From the IMG/VR virus record IMGVR_UViG_3300036766_000184, positions 23,864 through 87,863 of that record: 64,000 bases of DNA; one strand, 5' to 3'. The stretch comes from a virus. Below are positions 27,688 to 35,163 of this stretch, piece after piece. The first letter of the stretch is position 1. Every line of letters starts with the position of its first letter. The translations under genes were made by a program, and so were the position numbers. The notes under the pieces were generated by a model. The model was not told the origin of the DNA. It made no database searches and saw only the letters and a list, made by a program, of their open reading frames with translations.

Positions 27688-28143
27688 ATGCCATTCAACG
27701 CCACGCGACCCAAGCGCTTCACGGGCGTCCTCGGGGACATGCCGGCCTATGAACAGGCCGCCTGTATCGTCCTCTCGGAGGCATTGCACATTCCACCCGC
27801 GATGCTCGGCGCTATCCGCTGGCACGAGAACGGCCGAGGCGGCAATGAGAAGACAACGAGTCTCGCCTTCGGTGTCAAGAGTCTCGATGCGGCAGACCAG
27901 GACGAATACGGCGAGCAGGCCATGTTGTGCGCGGAGTCGATCAGAAACAACATCACGAGATTTCAGCGAGCCTCTGGCCACGCCGCGTGGGTCGGTGACC
28001 GGCTCTCGGACGGGTTCATTGCTTTTATGGGTTCACGGTACTGCCCGGTTGGGGCAGCAGACGACGCGGTTACTAATCTGAATCGTTTCTGGGTCGAAAA
28101 GGTCACCGAGATTTATAGAGGTTCTGGGATTGAGTGGGCGTGA
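27688..28143 (+). CDS. Lysozyme-like endolysin or transglycosylase candidate
   Basis: 151 residues, SD AAGGAAAGG. The N-terminal part has LHIPPAMLGAIRWHENGRGG, with a Glu in the position and context of the catalytic Glu of lysozyme-like enzymes, then FGVKSLDAADQDEYGEQAMLCAESIRNN and a C-terminal FIAFMGSRYCPVGAADD, a stretch shared by phage lysozyme-superfamily proteins. It lacks a signal peptide, so it would need a holin. The neighbours on both sides encode membrane proteins, consistent with a lysis cassette. Confidence 0.6.
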   Translation: MPFNATRPKRFTGVLGDMPAYEQAACIVLSEALHIPPAMLGAIRWHENGRGGNEKTTSLAFGVKSLDAADQDEYGEQAMLCAESIRNNITRFQRASGHAAWVGDRLSDGFIAFMGSRYCPVGAADDAVTNLNRFWVEKVTEIYRGSGIEWA

Positions 28144-28358
28144 TGAACTACGGGGAAGCTATGACCGGAGTCCGCGTCGAACTGTTCAAGGCCCGCAACG
28201 GCAAGTGGGGCTTCCGCACCATCGCCGCGAACGGGCGGAAGGTGCTGACCTCGGGCCAGACGTTCCGGGGATCGAGCACGCACGCACGCCGGGCCATCGC
28301 GCGGGCGCTGCGGCTCACGGCGGACGCCTTCGCGCATGGCAGGGTGGTGGTGCGATGA
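28143..28358 (+). CDS. YegP-like (DUF1508-type) small protein
   Basis: 71 residues from ATG 28143, overlapping the previous TGA (TGATG). The sequence FKARNGKWGFRTIAANGRKV with a following SG and ARRAI matches the short YegP/DUF1508 fold, in which a beta hairpin packs on one helix. The role is unknown in any phage. Overlaps the next gene by ATGA. Confidence 0.55.
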   Translation: MNYGEAMTGVRVELFKARNGKWGFRTIAANGRKVLTSGQTFRGSSTHARRAIARALRLTADAFAHGRVVVR

Positions 28359-28651
28359 CCCAGATGACGACCCAGGAGGCGATCCAACTGGCGACCGCGG
28401 TGGGGGCCATCGCGGGTCCGCTGCTCACGTTCTGGGTCGCGTCACGGCTCAGAATCTACAAGCTAGAGATCAACTCGCGCATGAGCGAGCTGATGAACTC
28501 GACGCGCGCCCTCGCCCATGCGGAGGGGGTGACACAGCAGCGCGATAAGCAGGACGAAATTGATGCGCAGCGCGCGCTCGGCAAGGCCGAGAGCGTCGAG
28601 ATCACCAACGGGTCCGACGTCAGGATCGTGCAGGAGCCACCGACGCCATGA
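28355..28651 (+). CDS. Small membrane protein, coiled-coil
   Basis: 98 residues: a N-terminal transmembrane segment (LATAVGAIAGPLLTFWVAS), then a charged helical region and a C-terminal strand (VEITNGSDVRIVQEPPTP). One-helix membrane proteins beside an endolysin are often lysis accessory proteins or i-spanins. The assignment is by context only. Overlaps both neighbours by 4 nt. Confidence 0.5.
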   Translation: MTQMTTQEAIQLATAVGAIAGPLLTFWVASRLRIYKLEINSRMSELMNSTRALAHAEGVTQQRDKQDEIDAQRALGKAESVEITNGSDVRIVQEPPTP

Positions 28652-29088
28652 TCGCGTGGAAGTGGCTCCTGATTATCGACGCTGCAACGATGTTCATCAT
28701 CACCATGGGCACCACGCTCGGGGTCGTGATGTTGGAAGTCGGCAAGAACGAGCAGATCATGTGGCGCTCGATCATCGGCGCCACCCTCGGGGCCCTAGTG
28801 GCCTGCGCAAACCAGTTGCGGGCCCGGCTGGCCCTGCCCCCACCGACTAGCGGCATGATCGCAGCAGCGGTCGCGGCGACCGCTCCGATCGCTGCGCGCG
28901 TGGCTGCGGAAGCCGCGGCACCGGCAGCGGCGCTTGCGGCTGCCCCGGCGGCAGCCCGCGCAGCAGCTCCCGAAGCGGCTGCGATTGCCGCACCCGCCGC
29001 CGCCGCCGCTGCTGCGCCAGCGGCGGCGCGTGAGGCTGCGCCCGAAGCGGTCGCCATTGAAGTCGCCAAGATCCAGATCACCCAATGA
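28648..29088 (+). CDS. Two-helix membrane protein with a long Ala/Pro tail (holin candidate)
   Basis: 146 residues. Two hydrophobic helices (WLLIIDAATMFIITMGTTLGV and a weaker SIIGATLGALVACAN) are followed by about 75 residues made almost only of Ala, Pro, Glu and Arg. The N-terminal part has holin-like size and topology. The tail is low-complexity and GC-rich at the DNA level and probably expanded by replication slippage. Overlaps the previous gene by 4 nt. Confidence 0.5.
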   Translation: MIAWKWLLIIDAATMFIITMGTTLGVVMLEVGKNEQIMWRSIIGATLGALVACANQLRARLALPPPTSGMIAAAVAATAPIAARVAAEAAAPAAALAAAPAAARAAAPEAAAIAAPAAAAAAAPAAAREAAPEAVAIEVAKIQITQ

Positions 29089-29099
29089 CAGGAGAACGT

Positions 29100-29576
29100 A
29101 TGAAGAGCCTCAGCGTGTTCGCCCTCATCGCGATCGTCCTTACCGGCTGCGCCACCGGGGCTCCGATTAGCGGGAACCCGGCCCAGGATGCGTTCGCGAA
29201 CCGGCCGGTCAAGCTCTCGGGCGCGCTGTCCATCGAGGACGGATTGAAGGAAATGGCCTTCAACCTCGACAGCGCGATCACCGTGCAGGCGATCCCGGCC
29301 GACGACCCGCTCTCCGCGTGCGTGAAGGGGATCATGAAGGATCTCGGCATCGGGGATGTGAAGGACGTCGCGCCGTCGTTCGTCCCGAAGGAAGACACGC
29401 TCCTCGGCCGCGGCTCTGTCCTCTACATCCGCGCGCAGCAAGCGCAGCGCATGGCCGGTGCCGGCACGAAGCTCCCGATCTCGTGCGAGGCTTCAATCGG
29501 GAAGATCGTGATCGACGTCGCCCGGGCCAACGCGAAGAGCATGCCGGGCGGGGGGCTTTTGCCGGCCCTCAGGTAG
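29100..29576 (+). CDS. Lipoprotein of the lysis/envelope block
   Basis: 158 residues from ATG 29100, with SD AGGAG. The N terminus MKSLSVFALIAIVLTGC is a lipoprotein signal with lipobox LTGC (Cys about residue 17). The mature protein has two further Cys. It could be an outer-membrane exclusion lipoprotein or a spanin component; the size is large for an o-spanin. Confidence 0.6.
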   Translation: MKSLSVFALIAIVLTGCATGAPISGNPAQDAFANRPVKLSGALSIEDGLKEMAFNLDSAITVQAIPADDPLSACVKGIMKDLGIGDVKDVAPSFVPKEDTLLGRGSVLYIRAQQAQRMAGAGTKLPISCEASIGKIVIDVARANAKSMPGGGLLPALR

Positions 29577-29611
29577 GGGGAACGCATGATCGAGCCCGAC
29601 CCGGAGTCCTG

Positions 29612-29779
29612 ATGGACGCCATCTCGATGATCGGTCGGTGCGCGGCCCGGCAACTCGACGCCGAAGAGCACTCGCATTACTGCCCGCTGCATCACGGGAA
29701 CTGGCGTGGGCCGTGCGCTTGTACGACACCGGAGGCGCTGAGTCAGTCGTGCCGGTCGTGTCGTGAGCGAGTCGGATGA
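29612..29779 (+). CDS. Cys-rich microprotein
   Basis: 55 residues, ATG 29612 to TGA 29779. It has Cys and His in metal-binding spacing (HSHYCPLHHG, CACTT, CRSC), so a zinc-binding fold is likely. It overlaps the hydrolase gene by 4 nt (ATGA). No homologous function is recognised. Confidence 0.45.
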   Translation: MDAISMIGRCAARQLDAEEHSHYCPLHHGNWRGPCACTTPEALSQSCRSCRERVG

Positions 29780-30450
29780 GCACGCCGATCTTGATCTTGT
29801 TCGGGACATGGGGAAGGGCGCAGCAGTGGTACAAGCCGAACTCGCCGCTATGGACTGCGCTTGAAGCGCGCGGCTTTTCTCCAATCGTCTGCCCCTGGTC
29901 TGGCTTCTTGGGTGGCTACCACCACCCGATCATCGTTCCGCCCGCCTCCGACATTCGCGGCACGCTGGAGTTGTGGCGCTCAGAAGCGGAGAAGGCCGCG
30001 CTGTTCTGCAAGACCATCGGCCTGGAGCGGCCACATGTGATTTCACATTCTCATGCGATCAACCTCGTGGCCTTCGCCGCCGCGGGCACGGACTTCACGC
30101 CGCCCCAGCCATTCGCGACCGTGCTCAGTATTTCTGGTCCCATCCGTCAGGACATGGCGTTCACGCGCGCGCAGGCCAAGCTGAACATCCAGAAGTGGAT
30201 TCAGGTGACCGATCCCAAAGACGACCACACGATCCGTCAGGGCGAGTTCCTTGACGGCCACATCGGCTGGAACTACCACCTCCCCGAGGCCGACGTGAAC
30301 ATCGACGCGCCGGGCTGGGGGCATTCCCGGCTCACGGTGGAGATCGAGCCCGCGTGGACGGACCTCGGCCTGTGGCGGGAGCTGGTTCCTGAGACGCCAG
30401 CCCCTCCAGCCGTGGTACATTTCGACCCGCCCTATCTCGACCGCGCCTAG
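29776..30450 (+). CDS. Alpha/beta-hydrolase
   Basis: 224 residues. The N-terminal strand PILILFGTWG and the nucleophile-elbow-like VISHSHAINLV (S90-H-S92-H-A94, S92 as likely nucleophile) give an alpha/beta-hydrolase pattern; GWGHSRLT near the C terminus may supply the catalytic His. Phage enzymes of this fold include LysB esterases that detach lipids from cell envelopes, and the gene sits in the lysis/envelope block. Substrate is unknown. Confidence 0.5.
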   Translation: MSTPILILFGTWGRAQQWYKPNSPLWTALEARGFSPIVCPWSGFLGGYHHPIIVPPASDIRGTLELWRSEAEKAALFCKTIGLERPHVISHSHAINLVAFAAAGTDFTPPQPFATVLSISGPIRQDMAFTRAQAKLNIQKWIQVTDPKDDHTIRQGEFLDGHIGWNYHLPEADVNIDAPGWGHSRLTVEIEPAWTDLGLWRELVPETPAPPAVVHFDPPYLDRA

Positions 30451-30471
30451 CCGTTCTACGAAAGCGAGGTG

Positions 30472-30537
30472 ATGCAGATGGATACCCCGAAGCCCGATCC
30501 GAAGCCGAAGCCCGAGCCGGAGCCTCAGTCTCCGTAG
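30472..30537 (+). CDS. Pro/Lys-rich microprotein
   Basis: 21 residues, mostly PKP, PEP and PDP repeats after MQMDT, with GCGAGG upstream as a weak SD. Such peptides are hard to distinguish from chance, but the alternating Pro/charged pattern and absence of any other gene here make it plausible. Confidence 0.3.
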   Translation: MQMDTPKPDPKPKPEPEPQSP

Positions 30538-30549
30538 CGGGGTATGGTC

Positions 30550-30704
30550 TGCGCGCTGAGCATCCCGGTGAGAACGGGAGCGGTCCTTCAACAGCCGAGG
30601 CGGCGCAACGGCATATGGCGCCGTGAAATCCGGGACCGTCTGGCAACCTCCTCGGCGACAGTTTCGCCGGGCACCGGGTTTGAATCCCGGCCAGCGCGCA
30701 ACCA
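30550..30704 (+). ncRNA. Candidate tRNA-like structured RNA
   Basis: A 155-nt gene-free stretch that folds well. A 9-bp closing stem pairs 30550-30558 (TGCGCGCTG) with 30692-30700, followed by ACCA. A 5-bp stem with 7-nt loop at 30674-30690 reads CCGGG-TTTGAAT-CCCGG, like a tRNA T-arm. Other stems: 30563-30567/30575-30579, 30581-30586/30633-30638, 30601-30606/30618-30623 and 30653-30658/30664-30669. It is not a canonical tRNA: no anticodon arm, and one unpaired base separates the T-arm from the closing stem. The final CCA overlaps the next promoter, so it may be coincidence. Confidence 0.4.
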
Positions 30705-30734
30705 TTGACAGGCCGCATGAGTTCACGGTAGTCT
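30705..30734 (+). promoter_or_regulatory. Promoter with GTGA-NN-TCAC-type operator, before the HTH gene
   Basis: TTGACA (30705-30710), 18-bp spacer, TAGTCT (30729-30734). The spacer holds ATGAGTTCAC (30717-30726), one mismatch from the consensus. ATG 30743 lies 9 nt after the -10 box, so the mRNA would be essentially leaderless. The operator in front of the regulator gene suggests autoregulation. Confidence 0.6.
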
Positions 30735-30742
30735 GTCTCCCG

Positions 30743-31096
30743 ATGGCACGACAAGTCAGGATGTCCCGACCGCTTGCGTCGTACCCGCTCCTCGTCGTCT
30801 TGCGCGACCGCGCCGAGGCGTTCGCTCGATCCCCCGACGATGCGCCCTTGACCGTCCGTGAGATCAACGACCTGGAGGCGCGCGAGAAACACGCGCTCGT
30901 CGACCTGCGGAACCTGATCTCGCTCCACGGCCTTCGTCAGGACGTGATCGCCCGGGCCTGTAAGGTGGACCGCACGATGGTCAACAAGGTCTGGAACTCC
31001 GGCAAGGGCGGGCGCGAGCGCCAGTGGACCCGGAGTCAGCGGGTGGTGGCGGCGACGTATCGGGCGCTGGAGTCCGCGGGATGGATTCCGGCATGA
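30743..31096 (+). CDS. HTH DNA-binding regulator (candidate for the GTGA-NN-TCAC operator)
   Basis: 117 residues from ATG 30743 with no SD; the promoter ends 9 nt upstream. A helix-turn-helix is suggested by LISLHGLRQDVIARACKVDR followed by TMVNKVWNSGKGG (about residues 54-90), as in Cro/CI- or YdaS-like proteins, with a C-terminal helical tail (VVAATYRALESAGW). The palindrome GTGAGTTCAC in its own promoter and four others makes it the best candidate for the regulator, as repressor or activator. Binding itself is inference. Confidence 0.6.
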   Translation: MARQVRMSRPLASYPLLVVLRDRAEAFARSPDDAPLTVREINDLEAREKHALVDLRNLISLHGLRQDVIARACKVDRTMVNKVWNSGKGGRERQWTRSQRVVAATYRALESAGWIPA

Positions 31097-31374
31097 CCTC
31101 GCGCATCCGAGCGCTGGTAGAGATGGAGACGACGATCAAGGATCGCTACCTCGGGCGCGCAGTCGAAGGGGTCATCGTGCCGCCCGTGAATCACTTCCGC
31201 GTGCTCATAGATCGCTCGATTGAGCAGGAGGAGCGCGGCGAAGATCCAGTGCTGTTGCTCCTGACCGCCATGGCGGTCACGACCGATCTTGTCAATGGGC
31301 TGGCGGCCGAAGTCGTGGACGCGCGTCGCGTAGCCGAAGCGGCGACTCTCATCGCTGAATCGTGCGTCCGATGA
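31093..31374 (+). CDS. Uncharacterised helical protein
   Basis: 93 residues, ATG 31093 overlapping the HTH gene stop (ATGA). Mostly helical, with VLLLLTAMAVTTDLVNGLAAEVVDAR near the middle and C terminus. No motif recognised. Translationally coupled to the HTH gene and to the next small membrane gene. Confidence 0.5.
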   Translation: MTSRIRALVEMETTIKDRYLGRAVEGVIVPPVNHFRVLIDRSIEQEERGEDPVLLLLTAMAVTTDLVNGLAAEVVDARRVAEAATLIAESCVR

Positions 31375-31496
31375 TCGGCCGACCGTACCACCCGACACCG
31401 CCCCCCGCCTCCGTGCCACGCGAAGTTGCCCGCGCGGGCAGTGCGGTATTCCTGCTCGGCCTTCTCGTGCTGATCGCAGTCGCGCTCGTCAGCTAG
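31371..31496 (+). CDS. Single-helix membrane microprotein
   Basis: 41 residues from ATG 31371 (ATGA overlap). A Pro-rich head is followed by one transmembrane helix (AVFLLGLLVLIAVALVS). The palindrome copy at 31427-31440 encodes VARAGS just before the helix. Too short for homology; composition and overlap support it. Confidence 0.45.
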   Translation: MIGRPYHPTPPPASVPREVARAGSAVFLLGLLVLIAVALVS

Positions 31497-31513
31497 CCGC
31501 CCAGCCTTTCCGC

Positions 31514-31543
31514 TTGACAATCGGAGTGAGTTCACAGTACATT
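31514..31543 (+). promoter_or_regulatory. Promoter with GTGAGTTCAC operator, before the gp3-like gene
   Basis: TTGACA (31514-31519), 18-bp spacer, TACATT (31538-31543). GTGAGTTCAC at 31526-31535 lies within the spacer. The gene downstream has a leader of about 15 nt with AGGAGG, unlike the leaderless promoters of the same group. Confidence 0.65.
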
Positions 31544-31565
31544 TCCTCGTAGTAGGAGGAACGAC

Positions 31566-32675
31566 GTGCCCATTCATGGCCTATCGGACAAGCGGCGGTT
31601 GGTTCGCCTCGGAAAAATCAAGATGGGGGTCATGGTGCAGCCCGCGCAGGGCAAGCCCTACCCCCGCGCAACCGACTTCTTCGTGGTCCCCGACTCCGTA
31701 CAGAAGGTCTACGGCGAGAAACCGCGCGCGCTCGGGATCATGCTGCCATCAGACAGCCCCGACGAGGTCTTTCCGCAGGAACTGAAAGCCTACAAGGCTT
31801 CGGGTCTTTTCTGCGCCGGGGACAACCGCGTCGCGAAGCGCTGGCATGAAGGCAGGCTGGTCGAGCGCCCCTGCCCGTGCGAGATGTTGGACTCGGGAGA
31901 GTGTCAGCCGACCGCGACCTTGAACGTGATGCTCTACAGGGTCGCCGGACTCGGGGTCTGGCAGCTCACCGTGCGCCAGGAAGCGGCCATCATCGAGATC
32001 AACACGACCCTGGAGAAGTTCACGACCATGTTCGGCGGGCTCCGCGGCATCCCGTTCGTCCTCCGGTTGGAGCAGGTCCAGCGCCAGCGGTACGACGAGA
32101 AGACGAAGGCGATGGTCAAGGTCATGGTCTGGACACCAAAGATCGACACCGAGATGACCCTTGAGGAGATCTTCACGTCCCGCAAGGCCCTCGGCGCCGG
32201 CGTCGATCGTCTCATGCTACCCGCCATGGGCGAGATCGAGGAGGACGACCACCCAGTCACGACCTCCGAAGCCACTGAGAGCCCCCAGGGGGCCGTCGAA
32301 GACGCCACCCTGACCCAGATGGCACCCCCAGCCGAGATCGTGGCCCCTGCCGCCACCACGCCTGCGACAGACCTCTTCCCGGCCCCTGCCGCCAGCCAGC
32401 ACGACGACCCGGCCCCGCCGGCCGCTGCCCAGGGCAAGGTCGAGGGTGCCGGCCTGCTGATGGACGAGTGTTTCGAGCTGGCCCAGAAGCTCGACGTGGA
32501 TGCCGCGACCTACCGGGCCTATCTTCAGGCGATCCACGGGACGGTCGACCTGCCCCACGAGTCGGCCGCGACCGAGATCGAGCGGCTCCGGGACGCGATG
32601 AAGAACCCAGGTACGGCAGGCGCGGCCAAGGCGGCCATGAAGGCCGGGGCGAGGAAGATCGGTGGCGGACGATGA
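31566..32675 (+). CDS. phiC31 gp3-like recombination directionality factor family protein
   Basis: 369 residues, GTG 31566 preceded by AGGAGGA. The N terminus MPIHGLSDKRRLVRLGKIKMG, then ATDFFVVPDSVQKVYGEKPRALGIMLPSD and a Cys cluster (CPCEMLDSGEC) match the family that includes the phiC31 Gp3 recombination directionality factor; the family is widespread in phages without serine integrases, so another role is possible. The C-terminal third (about 215-300) is a Pro/Ala/Thr-rich linker followed by a helical segment. No integrase is visible in the window. Expression is linked to the GTGA-NN-TCAC operator. Confidence 0.6.
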   Translation: MPIHGLSDKRRLVRLGKIKMGVMVQPAQGKPYPRATDFFVVPDSVQKVYGEKPRALGIMLPSDSPDEVFPQELKAYKASGLFCAGDNRVAKRWHEGRLVERPCPCEMLDSGECQPTATLNVMLYRVAGLGVWQLTVRQEAAIIEINTTLEKFTTMFGGLRGIPFVLRLEQVQRQRYDEKTKAMVKVMVWTPKIDTEMTLEEIFTSRKALGAGVDRLMLPAMGEIEEDDHPVTTSEATESPQGAVEDATLTQMAPPAEIVAPAATTPATDLFPAPAASQHDDPAPPAAAQGKVEGAGLLMDECFELAQKLDVDAATYRAYLQAIHGTVDLPHESAATEIERLRDAMKNPGTAGAAKAAMKAGARKIGGGR

Positions 32676-32887
32676 GCGGTCGAGTTGCCCGCGGCGGGCA
32701 GTTGGTTCCACCGGGCCCCATGACCGACCTCGCCGCCGCCCTCATAGTCCTTCACGCTCGGGGCTTCGCCTCCTGCTACGGCCTCGTGCCGGACACGGAG
32801 ACGCCGGAGGAACGGCACGAACGGTTGCGGCATGGGTTGCCCTCGCCTCACGGGGCGCGAGTGACGACGATGGAGGAGCGGCCATGA
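32672..32887 (+). CDS. Small uncharacterised protein
   Basis: 71 residues, ATG 32672 overlapping the gp3-like stop (ATGA). A palindrome copy at 32686-32700 encodes VARGGQ at residues 5-10. No motif. Overlaps the following start at 32884. Confidence 0.45.
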   Translation: MSGRVARGGQLVPPGPMTDLAAALIVLHARGFASCYGLVPDTETPEERHERLRHGLPSPHGARVTTMEERP

Positions 32888-33204
32888 GGAAGCTGCGGGT
32901 ACTGAATCTCTATAGCGCGGCGTACGCGTCCGGCCACGAGCCCGAAGTGTATTCGGATCGCGTCGTGCTTCGGCTCTACGGCAACCCCTCCTCGTCGGGC
33001 TATCGACAAGTCGTGCGCGTGCATCTCGAGTGGGGCGCGCTGCCGTGGCTCATGCGAAAGCTGTGGGCGGCGTGGTGGCGGCACAAGGCGGATGTCCTTC
33101 GGAATCTGTCATGGATCGAGCGGGAGCTGGCCGGGGCCGGCGTCGAGAAACCGAAAGAGTTGACGACGTCGGACCGGGAGCGCGGGGAGGCGGTGGGGGC
33201 GTGA
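32884..33204 (+). CDS. Uncharacterised basic protein
   Basis: 106 residues, ATG 32884. Contains a Trp-rich amphipathic segment (LPWLMRKLWAAWWRHKADV). No known domain. Overlaps both neighbours. Confidence 0.45.
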   Translation: MRKLRVLNLYSAAYASGHEPEVYSDRVVLRLYGNPSSSGYRQVVRVHLEWGALPWLMRKLWAAWWRHKADVLRNLSWIERELAGAGVEKPKELTTSDRERGEAVGA

Positions 33205-33518
33205 GCGCGAAGGACTGGCGGATGGTCGCGCCGTGCGAGACGTGCCCGTTCTCAGATTCCGAGGGCGGCACGCGCATGCGCCGGTCGCTGCGACCCGGAC
33301 GCGTGGCGAGCATCAAGCGCGGGCTCCTGCGCGGCGACGCGTTCCATTGCCACAAGACGGTCGGACACGACGACGAGGATGAGGCCGTCATCGGGGCCGG
33401 CGCCCGACTGTGCGCCGGGGCGTTGGCGTGGCAGAACGGACGCGGCGCGTCGTCCAACTATCAGCGCGTCTGCGAATCGCTCGACTACGTCGCGGAGCGG
33501 CGAAAGGCGCGCCCGTGA
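33201..33518 (+). CDS. DUF6283-like Cys/His protein
   Basis: 105 residues, GTG 33201 overlapping the previous stop. The pattern CETCPFSDSEGG, then GRVASIKRGLL, FHCHKT and LCAGALAW resembles the DUF6283 type found in phages and bacteria, with Cys and His likely binding zinc. Function unknown. Confidence 0.55.
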   Translation: MSAKDWRMVAPCETCPFSDSEGGTRMRRSLRPGRVASIKRGLLRGDAFHCHKTVGHDDEDEAVIGAGARLCAGALAWQNGRGASSNYQRVCESLDYVAERRKARP

Positions 33519-34006
33519 ACGTGACGCCAGCCGAGTACGCCCAATTGCAGGCGCGGGCTCAGTCACCCGTGCGTGAGGGTTGGCGAGACGGCGCGTTGAG
33601 CGTTTTTGTCCCCGGCATCCCCTACAACTTCAAGAGCGGCGGGCAGACGACCCGCGGCGGCTTGATGAAGCATCGTCGGCTCGTGAAGGAATGGCGGGAG
33701 CGGACGGCGGATCGCATCTTCGCCGTCATGTCGGAGAACGACCTCGGCGAGAAACGCGCACCCTTCCTCGCCTGGAAACAGAGCGACCCGAAGCGCGTGA
33801 CGTTCACGGTCTACTCGCGCAACGCCTTCGACAGCGACGGACGCGAAGTCTGCTGTTCGCCGTCGCGCGATGCGTTGAAGGATATGCACCTCGTGACCGA
33901 CGACCGCGACTCCGCGGGCAATGTTTTCATCTACGAACAGATCACGAGCCGGAAGGCCACGTTCGTTCGCGGCATCGCGATCCGCATCGAACTGAGAAAG
34001 GACTGA
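33515..34006 (+). CDS. RusA-like Holliday junction resolvase (divergent)
   Basis: 163 residues, GTG 33515 (GTGA overlap). The segment VTFTVYSRNAFDSDGREVCC, then RDALKDMHLVTDDRDS resembles the RusA signature in which Asp residues and a DD pair bind magnesium at the junction. RusA enzymes resolve branched DNA before packaging. Some residues deviate, and a second, clearer RusA-like gene lies at 40906, so this copy may be specialised. Confidence 0.5.
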   Translation: MNVTPAEYAQLQARAQSPVREGWRDGALSVFVPGIPYNFKSGGQTTRGGLMKHRRLVKEWRERTADRIFAVMSENDLGEKRAPFLAWKQSDPKRVTFTVYSRNAFDSDGREVCCSPSRDALKDMHLVTDDRDSAGNVFIYEQITSRKATFVRGIAIRIELRKD

Positions 34007-34007
34007 C

Positions 34008-34304
34008 ATGAGACAGAGAGTCATGAGACAGAGAGCAGTGCTCGTCACGACGAGTCATCGCGGTGTGTTCTTCGGCTACGAGCAAACCTCGCTGAAGCGC
34101 GGCAACGTGACGCTCACGGATGCACGGAACTGCTTGTATTGGTCGGCGGACGTGAAAGGATTCATGGGGCTAGCCGCGAGCGGCCCGAGCAAGTCCTGTC
34201 GGGTCGGCCCCGCCGTCAAGTCGATCACATTGACCGGCGTCACTTCCGTGGCTGCTGTAAACGCTGACGCCGAAAAGCGGTGGACTGATGCCGCCTGGAG
34301 CTAA
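34008..34304 (+). CDS. DUF6948-like protein with duplicated start region
   Basis: 98 residues, two candidate starts: ATG 34008 and ATG 34023, because 15 bp (ATGAGACAGAGAGT plus C) is repeated in tandem there. The body (LVTTSHRGVFFGY, LTDARNCLYWSADVKGFMGLAASGP) follows a phage family pattern of small beta-rich proteins. Overlaps the next gene by 17 nt. Confidence 0.5.
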   Translation: MRQRVMRQRAVLVTTSHRGVFFGYEQTSLKRGNVTLTDARNCLYWSADVKGFMGLAASGPSKSCRVGPAVKSITLTGVTSVAAVNADAEKRWTDAAWS

Positions 34305-34836
34305 GGCGGCAGTAGCGTTCGGCTCCGGCTCCGTCTCCGGCGACGGCTACGGCGACGGCTACGGCGACGGCTACGGCGACGGCTCCGGCTCCGGCTCCGG
34401 CGACGGCGACGGCTCCGCCTACGGCGACGGCTCCGGCTCCGGCTCCGGCTCCGGCGACGGCGCTTACTGGCGCGCCGCGATTGCGTCCTATGTCGGCCGC
34501 TGGACACCTGCCCAACGAGACCGTATGCGCGTACTCAAGCGGCAGGGCGCGACCATCGCCTACTGGCAGTCGGATGCGAACGGATTACCGGCGAACGGCG
34601 GGGCTTGGGCTTCGGTTGGCCCCGCTGAGGCAGGGCTTATTCAGCGCACCCTCGGCCCGCTGAGTCTCTGTGAGGCGGGCACGCTCCACGCCACGCTGAT
34701 CCCGCCGAAGTGGGCAGGAACGCGCCGGTGGATTGTCGCGCTCACCGGCACGGTGGTCGGCGACGAAGACAAGTACGGCGCGCTGACTCGTGAAATCTTG
34801 GGCGAGGCGATCGGCCAGAACCAAGGAAAGGACTGA
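34288..34836 (+). CDS. Protein with Gly/Ser/Asp/Tyr repeat region
   Basis: 182 residues. Residues about 12-58 are tandem GSGS, GDGYGDG units, encoded by 6- and 12-bp repeats of GGCGACGGCTAC type at about 34320-34460. The rest is a folded domain with LGPLSLCEAGTLHATLIPPKWAG then RRWIVALTGTVVGDEDKYGAL. Such repeat-plus-domain proteins recur in metagenomic phages. Repeat length is likely to vary between relatives. Function unknown. Confidence 0.5.
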   Translation: MPPGAKAAVAFGSGSVSGDGYGDGYGDGYGDGSGSGSGDGDGSAYGDGSGSGSGSGDGAYWRAAIASYVGRWTPAQRDRMRVLKRQGATIAYWQSDANGLPANGGAWASVGPAEAGLIQRTLGPLSLCEAGTLHATLIPPKWAGTRRWIVALTGTVVGDEDKYGALTREILGEAIGQNQGKD

Positions 34837-34837
34837 C

Positions 34838-35029
34838 ATGCCCGTCACCCTGAAGGATCTCCGCGCGTCGGCTCTCGACCGTGGACGCCAGTGCGCCGAG
34901 TTCGCGTATGAGTCAACGTGCGATCCGTCGCGCCCATTTGCCGTCGTCACCGCGAGGAGCGGCGTCAAGTACGAACGCTGTACGTGCGGCATCGTGACCG
35001 AAGTCCGGCCCGAGGCGGCGGCGCAATGA
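34838..35029 (+). CDS. Small protein
   Basis: 63 residues, ATG 34838 with AAGGAAAGG as SD. Two Cys near the C terminus (YERCTCGIV) may bind metal. Overlaps the next gene (ATGA). Confidence 0.4.
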   Translation: MPVTLKDLRASALDRGRQCAEFAYESTCDPSRPFAVVTARSGVKYERCTCGIVTEVRPEAAAQ

Positions 35030-35163
35030 CCTTCCTTCACCTGCCCGCGGGCGTCATCCTCGGCTACCCGCCCGAGCTGCCGCTCTCGCTCGTCGTGCAC
35101 GGCATCGGCGCGCTCATGACGGTGGTCCTCATCGTGGTGGCGTGGCGCGTGTGGCGGGGATGA
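35026..35163 (+). CDS. Membrane microprotein
   Basis: 45 residues with one transmembrane helix (LVVHGIGALMTVVLIVVAWRV). ATG 35026 overlaps the previous stop. No further clue. Confidence 0.4.
   Translation: MTFLHLPAGVILGYPPELPLSLVVHGIGALMTVVLIVVAWRVWRG

Noticed and set aside
30701-30704. Treating 30550-30704 as a true tRNA because of the 3' ACCA
   Set aside because: There is no anticodon arm or D-arm of normal form, the closing stem is 9 bp with a 1-nt gap, and the CCA is directly followed by the -35 box TTGACA, so it may be coincidental.
30674-30704. Phage attachment site (attP) in the tRNA-like 3' end
   Set aside because: An attP often copies a tRNA 3' end, but the acceptor spacing is wrong and no integrase gene is in the window.
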